DNA of 64,000 nucleotides from Streptomyces profundus (GTDB taxonomy: Bacteria > Actinomycetota > Actinomycetes > Streptomycetales > Streptomycetaceae), in contig NZ_CP082362.1 in assembly GCF_020740535.1 (NCBI RefSeq), positions 7,065,501-7,129,500 on the forward strand. The letters run 5' to 3'. The position numbers and the translations under genes are program-made. Positions 42,301 to 61,303 of the stretch are shown piece by piece. A model generated the notes under the pieces. The model was not told the origin of the DNA. It searched no databases and saw only the letters and a list, made by a program, of their open reading frames with translations. Position 1 is the stretch's first letter; each line of letters begins with the position of its first letter.

Positions 42301-44231
42301 ACGCCGCCCTGCTCGACGCCGCCGCCCGCGCGGCAGGCCCGTCGGCCGACGGCGAGCCGACGCTCGCGCACCGCTGGCGCGGTGCCTCCGTCGCCGTCGA
42401 CGCCGAGGGCCACCCCGCCCTGGCGCTGGAGTCCGCCGAACGCAGGCCCGTCCCGGCCGAGGAGATCCGCGCCCACACCGGCGGCCGGGAGTCGCTCTTC
42501 CGTGTCGATTGGGTGCCAGCGCCCGAGGCCGCCGAGTCCGGCCCTCAGGAGGTCTATATCTGCCCACCGCCGGCGGACCCGACGGCCGAGGGCTTCCGCG
42601 CGCTCACCCGGCAGGTGCTCGCCGTTCTCCGGAACTGGTCAACCGACGAACGGTCCGCCTCCTCCCGGCTGGTGGTCGTCACCCGTGGCGCGACCGATGG
42701 CGCCGATCTCGGGCATGCCGCCGTGCGGGGCCTGGTGCGCTCCGCCGAGGGCGAGCATCCGGGCCGGTTCGCGCTGGTCGACCTGCCCGCCGACGCCGCC
42801 CCGGACGCCGAACCGCCCGAGTCGGCGCTGCGTGTCGACGAGCCCGAGGTGGCCGTGCGCGACGGCCGCCCCCTGGTGCCGAGGCTGGCCCGGGTCCCGG
42901 CGGCCGAGACGTTCGCCCCCGCCTGGGACACCGACCGGACGGTGCTGGTCACCGGCGGGCTGAACGGTCTTGGCGCGCTCGTCGCCCGGCATCTGGCCGC
43001 CGAGCACGGCGTCCGGAACCTGCTGCTGACCAGCCGCCGGGGCCAGGAGGCGCCCGGCGCCGCCGAACTGGTCGCCGAGCTGACCGCCCTCGGCGCCACG
43101 GTCGAGGTGGCGGCCTGCGATGTCGCCGACCGGGACGCCCTCGCGGCGCTGCTGGCCGGCCGCCCCCTCGGCGCGGTGGTGCACGCCGCCGGCGTGGTCG
43201 ACGACGCGCTGATCGCCGAGTTGACGCCAGAGCGGCTGGACGCGGTGCTGCGGCCCAAGGTGGACGCCGCCTGGCACCTGCACCAACTCACCCGCGACCA
43301 GGACCTCTCCGTCTTTGTGCTGTTCTCCTCCGTCGCCGGCACCATCGGCGGCGCGGGCCAGGGCAACTACGCGGCCGGCAACGCCTGGTTGGACGCGCTC
43401 GCCCACCACCGCGCCGCCCTTGGCCTGCCGGCCCTCTCCCTCGGCTGGGGGCCCTGGACGGATGTCGGCGGCATGGCCGACCGGCTGGACGAGGCCGAGG
43501 CGCGTCGCCTGCACGGCTCCGGCCTGCCCCCGCTCACCCCGGACGAGGGCCTCGCGCTGCTGGACGCGGCGACCGCGCCCGGCCGGCCGCCCGTGACGCT
43601 GCCCGTCCGGTTCGACCTGGCGGCGCTGCGGTCCCGCGCCGAGACGGGATCGCTGCCCGCGCTCTTCGGCGGGCTGGTCCCCGTCCGTCGGACCGCGCCA
43701 GGCGGCGCGACCTGGGCGCGGCGGCTCGCGGGCCTGACCGAGGCGGAGCGCGGGCGTTTCCTGCTGGAGCAGGTGCGCGGCCATATCGCCCGCGTGCTGG
43801 GGCACGCCGGCGTCGACACGGTGCCGGCGGACCGCGCCGTCAACGAGCTGGGGCTCACCTCGCTCGGCGCCGTCGAACTGCGCAACGCCCTCAACGCCGA
43901 CACCGGGCTCGCCCTGCCGCCGACCCTGGTCTTCGACCACCCGACCCCCCTGGCCATCGTCGAACTGCTCGACGAGGGGCTGCGCCCCGAGCACGCCGAC
44001 CCCGCCGTCCCGCTGCTCGCCGAACTCGACCGGCTGGAGGCCGGGTTGGCGGAGCTCGACGCGACGGACGAGGCCCACGCCAGAATCACCACCCGGCTGG
44101 AGGCGGCCCTGCGGCGCGCCCGGGACGCCAGGTCGGACCTGCCGGACGACGCCACCCCGGAGAGCGGCCAGGTGCTCACCTCCGACGACGAGTTGTTCTC
44201 GGTGCTGGACAAGGAACTGGGACTGTCCTGA
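39336..44231 (+). CDS. Type I modular PKS A: KS-AT-DH(degenerate)-KR-ACP
   Basis: A 1631-residue single-module PKS extending a chain delivered by another subunit. The N-terminal docking coil ([19 protein letters not shown]) precedes KS (~35-460; Cys193, His328, His368). AT (~525-830) has GHSIGE with Ser611 and HAFH at 707, predicting malonyl-CoA. The DH region (~855-1045) is degenerate: the motif reads HDSMLVPG, lacking the Gly and three positions, and the second half with YGP and the catalytic Asp is missing. KR (~1200-1390; Ser1332, Tyr1345) has VDD, suggesting a B-type hydroxyl. ACP carries GLTSL with Ser1509 in place of the usual DSL. The C-terminal docking end is [13 protein letters not shown]. 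Start is GTG 39336 after GGAG. Confidence 0.95.
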   Translation: MVGNQEKLLDYLKRATTDLRAARRRLAEVEQRALEPIAIVATACRYPGGVASPEDLWRLVDEGVDAVTPFPTDRGWDTADRYDPEPGKPGKTAAREGGFLHDAGEFDADFFGISPREAAETDPQQRLLLEVSWEVLERAGIDPTTLKGSGTGVFAGVMYHDYVGGSNGGSIVSGRVAYALGLEGPAVTLDTACSSSLVALHWAIQALRSGECSLALAGGVTVMATPEMFVYFSEQRGLALDGRCKSFGAAADGVGCSEGVGVLLLERLSDARRNGHQVLAVVRGSAVNQDGASNGLTAPNGPSQQRVIRAALASAGLSAGEVDAVEGHGTGTTLGDPIEAQALLATYGREREADRPLWLGSIKSNIGHTQAAAGVAGVIKMVEAMRHGVLPRTLHADEPSPQVDWSEGEVRLLTEERKWPNEGRPRRAGISSFGMSGTNAHVIVEEAPAVAEVVVERRELPVVPLVLSARTGEALAEQLDRFGAVDGDALDVGFSAVVGRAVLEHRAVVVGGETVRGVASEGGLGFLFTGQGSQRLGMGRELYGAFPVFAAAFDEVCGAFDDGLREAVWGDDEEVLNRTELAQPAIFAVEVALFRLLESWGVRPGVLVGHSIGEFAAAHVAGVFDLADAARLVGARGRLMQALPSGGAMVAVEAAEVEVAPHLDGERVSLAAVNGPVSVVISGAEDAVEALVARFEGRRTRRLKVSHAFHSPLMEPMLDDFRKVAESVAYHPPTIRLAKEMASADYWVRHVREPVRFADDLAFLQAEGVSRFLEVGPDAVLTSMAGENATAAATLRRDRSEVESLFTGLARLFTTGVNVDWSAVFEGTGARRVPLPTYPFQRQRYWASEPPRAAAGVDAVDHPLLTARIELPEDGGTVFTGRVSLDSHPWLADHDSMLVPGQVFLELALLAAEFTGTGRVETLDIQAPLVLTDAGETHTLRVRAGTDGAFSVHARGAEHAPWARLATGVLAQGPPPTGTPGWARDAASYAALLDAAARAAGPSADGEPTLAHRWRGASVAVDAEGHPALALESAERRPVPAEEIRAHTGGRESLFRVDWVPAPEAAESGPQEVYICPPPADPTAEGFRALTRQVLAVLRNWSTDERSASSRLVVVTRGATDGADLGHAAVRGLVRSAEGEHPGRFALVDLPADAAPDAEPPESALRVDEPEVAVRDGRPLVPRLARVPAAETFAPAWDTDRTVLVTGGLNGLGALVARHLAAEHGVRNLLLTSRRGQEAPGAAELVAELTALGATVEVAACDVADRDALAALLAGRPLGAVVHAAGVVDDALIAELTPERLDAVLRPKVDAAWHLHQLTRDQDLSVFVLFSSVAGTIGGAGQGNYAAGNAWLDALAHHRAALGLPALSLGWGPWTDVGGMADRLDEAEARRLHGSGLPPLTPDEGLALLDAATAPGRPPVTLPVRFDLAALRSRAETGSLPALFGGLVPVRRTAPGGATWARRLAGLTEAERGRFLLEQVRGHIARVLGHAGVDTVPADRAVNELGLTSLGAVELRNALNADTGLALPPTLVFDHPTPLAIVELLDEGLRPEHADPAVPLLAELDRLEAGLAELDATDEAHARITTRLEAALRRARDARSDLPDDATPESGQVLTSDDELFSVLDKELGLS
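40185..41870 (+). repeat. KS-AT DNA block shared with PKS B module 2 (copy 1)
   Basis: This stretch aligns without gaps to 50081-51766 at a constant offset of 9896 bases. It includes long identical runs through the AT domain (for example 40797-40990 and 41090-41400). The shared runs use TTG, GTG and GGG codons heavily, unlike the surrounding GC-ending codons. A partial third copy is at 56005-56960. Confidence 0.85.
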
Positions 44232-44272
44232 CGGACCCCGCCTCTCGATCGTGGACTCTCACGGATGGGTAG

Positions 44273-54352
<10,080 letters not shown>

Positions 54353-54360
54353 GGGACACG

Positions 54361-57300
54361 ATGGCCGACACCGACCAGAAACTCGTGGCGGCGCTGCGCG
54401 CGTCGCTCAAGGAGACCGAGACCCTCCGCACGCGCAACCGCGCGCTGCGGGCCGCCGCCCGCGAACCCGTCGCGATCGTCGGCATGGCCTGCCGCTACCC
54501 GGGGGGCGTGTCCTCGCCCGAGCAGCTGTGGCGGCTGATCGCCGAGGAGACGGACGCCGTCGCGAGGTTCCCCACCGACCGTGGCTGGGACGAGGCGGCC
54601 ATCTACGACCCGGAGCCCGGGCGCCCCGGCAGAACCTACGCGCGGGAGGGCGGATTCCTCTATGAAGCGCCGGAGTTCGACCCGGACTTCTTCGGGATCG
54701 CGCCGAACGAGGCGCTGGTGATGGACCCTCAGCAGCGGCTGCTGCTTGAGGTGTCCTGGGAGGCGATGGAGCGGGCGGGTATCGATCCGTCGACGCTCAA
54801 GGGGAGTCGCACCGGGGTCTTCGCCGGAATGATGTACCACGACTACACCTACAACAGCAGCACGGGCGCGATCGCCTCGGGGCGCGTCGCCTACGCGCTT
54901 GGGCTTGAGGGCCCGGCGGTGACGCTGGACACGGCCTGTTCGTCGTCGCTGGTGGCGCTGCACTGGGCGATCCAGGCGCTGCGCTCGGGGGAGTGCTCGC
55001 TGGCGCTGGCCGGCGGCGTCACCGTGATGGCGACGCCGGAGACCTTTGTCGAGTTCAGCCACCAGCGCGGCCTGGCGCCCGACGGCCGCTGCAAGTCGTT
55101 CGCGGCGTCGGCGGACGGCACGGGGTGGGGCGAGGGCGTGGGCATGCTGCTGGTCGAGCGGCTGTCGGACGCGCGCCGCAACGGGCATCAGGTGCTGGCG
55201 GTGGTGCGCGGCTCGGCGATCAACCAGGACGGCGCGTCCAACGGGCTCACCGCGCCGAACGGGCCCTCCCAACAGCGGGTGATACGCCAGGCGTTGGCCA
55301 ACGCGCGGATATCGGCCGACCAGGTCGACCTGGTCGAGGGCCATGGCACGGGGACGACGCTCGGCGACCCGATCGAGGCGCAGGCGCTGCTCGCCACCTA
55401 CGGCCAGGAACGGCCCACGGACCGGCCGCTGTGGCTGGGGTCGATCAAGTCCAATATCGGGCACACCCAGGCCGCGGCGGGCGTCGCGGGCATCATCAAG
55501 GTCGTCCAGGCGATGCGGAACGGCACGCTTCCCGCGACGCTGCATGTGGACGAGCCCTCGGCCCAGGTCGACTGGTCGGCGGGCGATGTCCGGCTGTTGA
55601 CCGAGGCGCGCGACTGGCCACGGGGCGAGAGCCCGCGCCGCGCCGCCGTCTCCTCCTTCGGCATCAGCGGCACCAACGCGCATGTGATCGTCGAGGAGGC
55701 CCCAGGGGCCCAGGCCCCGCCCAGGACCGACACCGGCCGCCCCCACCTGTGGCTGCTGTCCGCCCGCAGCCGGGAGGCGCTGGCGGCGGCGGCCGAACGA
55801 CTCCATGCCCGGGTCCAGGAACGGCCGGCCCCCGACCCGGCCGATGTGGGCCTCTCCCTGGCGACGGGCCGCGCTGCCCTCGACCACCGGGCGGCGATCG
55901 TCGCCCCCGACCGCGCCGGCCTGCTGACCGGCCTCACCGCACTGGCCGAGGGCACCCCGTCCCCGTCGGTGACCGTCGACAAGCGCGGCACGGGCCGGCT
56001 GGCGTTTCTCTTCACGGGGCAGGGGAGTCAACGGCTGGGGATGGGGCGTGAACTCCGTGCGGTGTTCCCGGTGTTCGCGGCTGCTTTCGATGAGGTGTGT
56101 GGGGCGTTTGACGATGGTCTGCGGGAGGCCGTGTGGGGCGATGACGAGGAGGTGCTGAATCGCACGGAGTTGGCTCAGCCGGCGATCTTCGCCGTTGAGG
56201 TGGCGTTGTTCCGGTTGTTGGGGTCGTGGGGGGTGCGGCCTGGGGTGTTGGTGGGGCATTCGATTGGTGAGTTCGCCGCCGCGCATGTGGCGGGGGTCTT
56301 CGATTTGGCGGACGCGGCGCGGCTGGTGGGTGCTCGTGGGCGGTTGATGCAGGCGTTGCCGTCGGGTGGCGCGATGGTGGCGGTTGAGGCGGCGGAGGTG
56401 GAGGTCGCGCCGTATCTGGACGGTGAGCGGGTGTCGTTGGCGGCGGTCAACGGGCCTGTGTCCGTGGTCATTTCGGGCGCCGAGGACGCGGTGAAGGCGG
56501 TGGCCCGGGAGTTCCCGGATCGTCGGACGCGGTGGTTGCGGGTGTCGCATGCCTTCCACTCACCGCTGATGGATCCGATGCTCGACGACTTCCGCAAGGT
56601 CGCGGAGTCCATCACCTACCACCCGCCGTCGATCCGTCTGGCCAAGGAGATGTCCTCGGCCGACTACTGGGTGCGGCATGTGCGCGAGCCGGTGCGGTTC
56701 GCCGACGACCTCGCGTTCCTCCAGGCCGAGGGCGTGTCGAGGTTCCTTGAGGTCGGCCCGGACACGGTGCTCACCAGCATGGCGGGGGAGAACGCCACGG
56801 CCGCCGCGACCCTGCGCCGCGACCGGTCCGAGGCCGAGAGCCTGCTGGCCGGCGTCGGCCGGCTGTTCACCGCCGGGATCGACGTCGACTGGTCCGCCGT
56901 CTTCGAAGGCACCGGCGCCCGCCACGTCGACCTCCCGACGTACCCCTTCCAACGCAAGCGGTACTGGCTGTCGGAGCCGGTGGACGGCGGTGGCAGCGCT
57001 GCGTCGTTGGGGCTCACCGCGCTGGAACACCCGCTGCTGGGCGCCGAGGTGGCGGTTCCGGGGGCGCGGACGGTCGTCTTCACCGGGCGGCTCTCCCTCG
57101 ACGCCCAGCCCTGGCTCGCCGACCACGCGGTGTTCGACACCACGCTCCTGCCCGGCACGGCCTTTGTCGAGCTGGCGCTGCGCGCCGGTGACCGGGTGGG
57201 TTGCCGCGTCCTGGACGAGCTGACCCTCCGAGCGCCGCTCGCGCTGCCCGAGGACGGCACACGGGTGCGGCTCCGGCTGACGGTCGGCGAACCGGCCGAC

Positions 57301-60297
57301 GACACGGGGCGGCGCCCCGTCAGCGTGCACTCCTCGGCCGATGACCCGCGGGGGGCAGCCGACGACGAGGGGGAGTGGACCCTCCATGCCGACGGCCTGC
57401 TGGCCCCGGACGACCTCGCCGCCGCGCCGCCCTTCGCGCCCGCCGAGTGGCCACCGGCCGGCGCGGTCGCCATCCCCGTCGACGGCGGCTATGCGCGAAT
57501 GCGCGCGTTCGGCTACGCCTATGGCCCCGCCTTCCAGGGGTTGGTGGCGGCCTGGCGCCTCGGCGATGAGACCTTCGCCGAGGTGGCGCTGGACGAGACC
57601 GCCGATGCCCAACGCTTCGTTCTCCACCCGGCGTTGCTCGACTCCGCGCTGCACGCGCTGCTCCTCGGCGCGGATGACGACGCCCCAGCCGCCCTGCCGT
57701 TCGCCTGGAAGGGGGTCAGGGCCCACGCCGTCGGTGCCACCGCCGCGCGCGTCCGGCTCACCCCCGTCGAAGGCGGCGGTACGGAGATCGGCGTCGCCGA
57801 CTCACTGGGCCGGCCCGTCGCCACCGTGGCGTCGCTGCTCTCCCGCGAGGTCTCCGCCGCGCAACTCGCGCCGGCCGGCGGTCGCATCGGCGACCCCCTG
57901 CTCCAGCTGACCTGGACGCCCCTGGCGGCCGGGCTCCCCGCCGACATCGACTGGATATCCGTCACCGACCTCGCCGAACTGCCCGAGAGCCCGCCCGCCC
58001 AGGTCGTGTTGACGCTGCCCACCGGCGGTGGCGACCCCGCCGCCGAGGTGCGTGACATCACCCGACGGACGCTGCGCGCCCTTCAGATCTGGCTTGCCGA
58101 CGAGCGGTTCGCCGACCGCCGGCTCACCGTCCTCACCCGGGCCGGCGAACTCGCGCACACCGCTGCCTGGGGGCTGGTCCGGGCGGCCGGCGCGGAGGAT
58201 CCGGAGCGCTTCGCGCTGCTGGAGACGGACGATGCCTCGCCGGCCGCCATCACCCCGGCCATCGCCGCCGGTGAGCCCGAACTCCGCCTGTGCGACGGGG
58301 CGTTGCTGGTGCCCCGGCTGGCCCGCGTCGAGCCGGGCGCCGAGCAGGTGTCGCCCTGGGGCCGCCCCGGCACCGTGCTGATCACCGGCGGCACCGGCGG
58401 ACTCGGCGCGCTGGTCGCGCGCCATCTGGTCCGCGCGCACGGCGCCGGAGACCTGCTGCTGACCAGCCGCCGAGGCGAGGCCGCGCACGGCGCCACCGAA
58501 CTGCACGCCGAGCTGACCGCCCTCGGCGCCACGGTCGAGATCGCCGCCTGCGATATCGCCGACCTGGACGCCCTCGCGGCGCTGCTGGCCGGCCGCCGCC
58601 TCGGCGCGGTGGTGCACACCGCCGGGGTGCTGGCCGACGGAATGATCGCCAACCAGTCCGCCGACAGCCTGGAACGGGTGCTGCGCCCCAAGGTGGACGG
58701 TGCGCTCCATCTGCATCAACTCACCCGCGACCAGGACCTCTTCGCCTTCGTGCTGTTCTCGTCCGCCGCCGGTCTGCTCGGCTCGCCCGGGCAGGGCAAC
58801 TACGCGGCGGCCAACACCTTCCTCGACGCGCTCGCCTCCCGGCGCCGCGCCGATGGTCTGCCCGCGCAGTCCCTCGCCTGGGGGCTGTGGGCCGAAACAG
58901 GCGGCATGGCCGGCGTCCTCGGCCCGGACGACATCAGGCGGCTGCGCCGCCAGGGCCTGCCCGCGCTCTCCTCGGAACAGGGCCTCGCGCTCTTCGACGC
59001 GGCGACGGCCAGACCCGAACCGCTGCTGGTGCCCATGGGCCTGGACCGAAGCGCGCTGGCCGCCGGCGGCCAACTCCCGCCGCTCCTGCGACGGTTGGTG
59101 CCATCGGCACCGCGCCGCGCGGCCGGCGCCGATCCGGCCGCGCTGCGCCGCGAGTTGGCGGCGCAGCCCACCGAGCGACGCGAGGAGACCCTGCTCGCGC
59201 TGGTGCGGAGCCTCGCGGCCGGCGTCCTCGGCCACGAGGGGGGCGGCGCCATCGACCCCGACCGGGGCTTCCTTGAGTCCGGCTTCGACTCGCTCACCGC
59301 GATGGAGCTGCGCACCGCGCTCAACGCAGCCGCCGGGCTGAAGCTGCCCACCATGGCCGTCTTCGACAGCAGGACACCGGCGCGGTTGGCCCGCCTCCTC
59401 GTCGACCAACTCGCCGCCGGCGCCGCACAGCCCGAGCCCGAAGCCGAGGAGTCGGCGGGCGACGAGGAGACCGTGACCGAGCTGTTCCGGCAGGCCGTCC
59501 GGGCCGAGAACACCTCGGGCGCGCTGACGCTGCTGTCCGCCGTCGCGGCCCTGCGGCCCCGGTTCACCAGCCCGGCCGAACTCGATCCGGCGCCGGCCAC
59601 CGTACGGCTGGCCGACGGCTCGGGCAGCCCCCGGCTGATCTGCCTCGCCACCCCCATGGCGGGCGGCGGCGTGCACCAACACGCCCGGCTGGCCGCCGAG
59701 TTCCGCGATCTGCGGCCCGTCTCGGCGCTGCCGCTGCCCGGGTTCCGGCGCGACGAACCGCTGCCGGAATCCGTCGAGGCGCTCTCCCAGGCGCTGGCCG
59801 AGGCCGTGCTGGCGGCGGCCGAAGGCGAACCGTACGCGCTGCTCGGCTACTCGTCGGGCGGCCTCGTCGCCCATGTCCTCGCCCGCCATCTGGAGCGGAC
59901 GACCGACACCCCGCCCGCCGGTCTCGTGCTGGTCGACAGCTTCCGCGTCGAGGACACCGCGATGAACATCGGGTTCGGCCGGCTGATGGGCGAACTGCTC
60001 ACCATGGAGAGCACCTTCGGCAGCTATGACGCGGCGCGGCTCTCCGCGATGCCCTACTACTTCCAGATCCTGGCCGGCTTCGCCCCCGCGCCCCTGTCGG
60101 CGCCGACGCTCTTCGTCCAGGCGGCCGAACCATTCGTCGCACCCCCCGAAGGGGTCGACCCGGCCCAGCTGCGCGCCCAGCCCTGGGATCCCGCGCACAC
60201 CCTGCGCACCGTGCCTGGCCACCACTTCACGCTCGGCCAGCAGGATGCCCCGACCACCGCCGGCGCCATCGAGGACTGGCTGGCGAGCCTCGGCTGA
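54361..60297 (+). CDS. Type I modular PKS C: KS-AT-DH-KR-ACP-TE (terminal module)
   Basis: A 1978-residue terminal module. The N-terminal docking coil ([19 protein letters not shown]) is of the class that pairs with the C-terminus of PKS B. KS has Cys193; AT has Ser634 and HAFH at 730, predicting malonyl-CoA. DH has His922 and Asp1094, but the HxxxGxxxxP motif reads [10 protein letters not shown], with Asp for Gly, so activity is uncertain. KR has Tyr1481 and LAD in place of LDD. ACP has GFDSL with Ser1644. The thioesterase (~1755-1978) has GYSSGG (Ser1831) and GHHF (His1954/1955), and should release the chain as acid or lactone. Start is ATG 54361, 8 bases after PKS B. Confidence 0.95.
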   Translation: MADTDQKLVAALRASLKETETLRTRNRALRAAAREPVAIVGMACRYPGGVSSPEQLWRLIAEETDAVARFPTDRGWDEAAIYDPEPGRPGRTYAREGGFLYEAPEFDPDFFGIAPNEALVMDPQQRLLLEVSWEAMERAGIDPSTLKGSRTGVFAGMMYHDYTYNSSTGAIASGRVAYALGLEGPAVTLDTACSSSLVALHWAIQALRSGECSLALAGGVTVMATPETFVEFSHQRGLAPDGRCKSFAASADGTGWGEGVGMLLVERLSDARRNGHQVLAVVRGSAINQDGASNGLTAPNGPSQQRVIRQALANARISADQVDLVEGHGTGTTLGDPIEAQALLATYGQERPTDRPLWLGSIKSNIGHTQAAAGVAGIIKVVQAMRNGTLPATLHVDEPSAQVDWSAGDVRLLTEARDWPRGESPRRAAVSSFGISGTNAHVIVEEAPGAQAPPRTDTGRPHLWLLSARSREALAAAAERLHARVQERPAPDPADVGLSLATGRAALDHRAAIVAPDRAGLLTGLTALAEGTPSPSVTVDKRGTGRLAFLFTGQGSQRLGMGRELRAVFPVFAAAFDEVCGAFDDGLREAVWGDDEEVLNRTELAQPAIFAVEVALFRLLGSWGVRPGVLVGHSIGEFAAAHVAGVFDLADAARLVGARGRLMQALPSGGAMVAVEAAEVEVAPYLDGERVSLAAVNGPVSVVISGAEDAVKAVAREFPDRRTRWLRVSHAFHSPLMDPMLDDFRKVAESITYHPPSIRLAKEMSSADYWVRHVREPVRFADDLAFLQAEGVSRFLEVGPDTVLTSMAGENATAAATLRRDRSEAESLLAGVGRLFTAGIDVDWSAVFEGTGARHVDLPTYPFQRKRYWLSEPVDGGGSAASLGLTALEHPLLGAEVAVPGARTVVFTGRLSLDAQPWLADHAVFDTTLLPGTAFVELALRAGDRVGCRVLDELTLRAPLALPEDGTRVRLRLTVGEPADDTGRRPVSVHSSADDPRGAADDEGEWTLHADGLLAPDDLAAAPPFAPAEWPPAGAVAIPVDGGYARMRAFGYAYGPAFQGLVAAWRLGDETFAEVALDETADAQRFVLHPALLDSALHALLLGADDDAPAALPFAWKGVRAHAVGATAARVRLTPVEGGGTEIGVADSLGRPVATVASLLSREVSAAQLAPAGGRIGDPLLQLTWTPLAAGLPADIDWISVTDLAELPESPPAQVVLTLPTGGGDPAAEVRDITRRTLRALQIWLADERFADRRLTVLTRAGELAHTAAWGLVRAAGAEDPERFALLETDDASPAAITPAIAAGEPELRLCDGALLVPRLARVEPGAEQVSPWGRPGTVLITGGTGGLGALVARHLVRAHGAGDLLLTSRRGEAAHGATELHAELTALGATVEIAACDIADLDALAALLAGRRLGAVVHTAGVLADGMIANQSADSLERVLRPKVDGALHLHQLTRDQDLFAFVLFSSAAGLLGSPGQGNYAAANTFLDALASRRRADGLPAQSLAWGLWAETGGMAGVLGPDDIRRLRRQGLPALSSEQGLALFDAATARPEPLLVPMGLDRSALAAGGQLPPLLRRLVPSAPRRAAGADPAALRRELAAQPTERREETLLALVRSLAAGVLGHEGGGAIDPDRGFLESGFDSLTAMELRTALNAAAGLKLPTMAVFDSRTPARLARLLVDQLAAGAAQPEPEAEESAGDEETVTELFRQAVRAENTSGALTLLSAVAALRPRFTSPAELDPAPATVRLADGSGSPRLICLATPMAGGGVHQHARLAAEFRDLRPVSALPLPGFRRDEPLPESVEALSQALAEAVLAAAEGEPYALLGYSSGGLVAHVLARHLERTTDTPPAGLVLVDSFRVEDTAMNIGFGRLMGELLTMESTFGSYDAARLSAMPYYFQILAGFAPAPLSAPTLFVQAAEPFVAPPEGVDPAQLRAQPWDPAHTLRTVPGHHFTLGQQDAPTTAGAIEDWLASLG
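56005..56960 (+). repeat. AT DNA block shared with PKS A and PKS B (copy 3, partial)
   Basis: From 56005 the DNA follows PKS A at a constant offset of 15094 bases, nearly identical to about 56490. A diverged patch follows at ~56491-56545, then near identity resumes to about 56830. Boundaries inside one domain point to gene conversion rather than whole-module duplication. Confidence 0.8.
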
Positions 60298-60360
60298 ACC
60301 CGCCGCGCCCAAGCGCGAAACCGTCACAGACGAAAGAACCCGAACCGAGGTGGATCACAG

Positions 60361-61296
60361 ATGGCGCCCCTGCACACGGTCAAGGGAACCGTTCCGTTCC
60401 GCGACTACCAGACCTGGTACCGCGTCACCGGCCGGCCCGACACCGGCCGCCCGGCCCTCGTCGTCGTGCACGGCGGCCCGGGCTCCACCCACGACTATCT
60501 GATCGGCCTCACCGCCCTCGCCGAACGCGGCTGGCCAGTGGTCCACTACGACCAGCTCGGCAACGGCGGCTCCACCCATCTGCCGGACGCCGCACCCGAG
60601 TTCTGGACCCCCCGGCTCTTCCGCGACGAGCTGGAGAACCTGCTGCGCCGGCTCGGCATCGCCGACAACTACCTGCTGTTCGGGCAGTCCTGGGGCGGAA
60701 TGCTCGCCGCCTGGCACGCCTCGGCCCGCCCGGCGGGACTGCGCGGCCTGGTCATCGCCAACGCCCCCGCGTCCTACCCGCTGTGGCGCGCCGAGATGGA
60801 CGTGCTGCGCGCCCAACTGCCGCCCGGCGTCGACGCGACGCTGCGCCGCCACGAGGCCGCCGGCACCTTTGACAGCGAGGAGTACCTGGAGGCCATGCTG
60901 GTCTTCTACGCCCGGCACGTCTGCCGCGTCGACCCCTGGCCGGGCGAGCTGATGGCCTCCTATATCGAGGCGTACAACGACCCGACGGTCTACCGCACGA
61001 TGAACGGGCCCAACGAGTTCCATGTCATCGGGTCCCTGCGGGACTGGTCGGTGATCGACTGCCTGCCCGATATCGCCGCACCCACCCTGGTGCTCTCCGG
61101 CCGGCACGACGAGGCCACCCCGGTCACGGTGCGGCCCTTCCAGGAACTCATACCGAACGCGCGCTGGGAGATCCTTGAGGACTCCAGCCACTCCCCGCAC
61201 CTGGAGGAGCCCGAGCGCTTCCACCAGGTGCTGGGCGCGTTCCTCGAAACGGTCGGCGCCGACGGCGCGCGGACCACCACGGTGAGCGGAGGCTGA
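60361..61296 (+). CDS. Alpha/beta hydrolase, proline iminopeptidase-like
   Basis: A 311-residue cytoplasmic hydrolase. The oxyanion-hole motif is [13 protein letters not shown] and the nucleophile elbow is FGQSWGGML (Ser ~112). The acid is Asp in [10 protein letters not shown] and the base is His in [16 protein letters not shown] is the hallmark of the proline iminopeptidase (peptidase S33) family. Start is ATG 60361, 63 bases after the PKS C stop; it ends 7 bases before PKS D, so it is co-transcribed with the PKS genes. In this setting it may act on the polyketide (removal of an aminoacyl or acyl group, or editing) rather than on peptides. That role is inferred. Confidence 0.9.
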   Translation: MAPLHTVKGTVPFRDYQTWYRVTGRPDTGRPALVVVHGGPGSTHDYLIGLTALAERGWPVVHYDQLGNGGSTHLPDAAPEFWTPRLFRDELENLLRRLGIADNYLLFGQSWGGMLAAWHASARPAGLRGLVIANAPASYPLWRAEMDVLRAQLPPGVDATLRRHEAAGTFDSEEYLEAMLVFYARHVCRVDPWPGELMASYIEAYNDPTVYRTMNGPNEFHVIGSLRDWSVIDCLPDIAAPTLVLSGRHDEATPVTVRPFQELIPNARWEILEDSSHSPHLEEPERFHQVLGAFLETVGADGARTTTVSGG

Positions 61297-61303
61297 GACG
61301 ACG

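Noticed and set aside
39321..42476. Very long open frame (over 1000 codons) on the minus strand opposite PKS A, and similar ones opposite PKS B and PKS C
   Set aside because: These mirror the plus-strand codon bias of high-GC DNA. The proteins are low-complexity Arg/Gly/Pro/His-rich with no domains, while the plus strand shows complete PKS domains.
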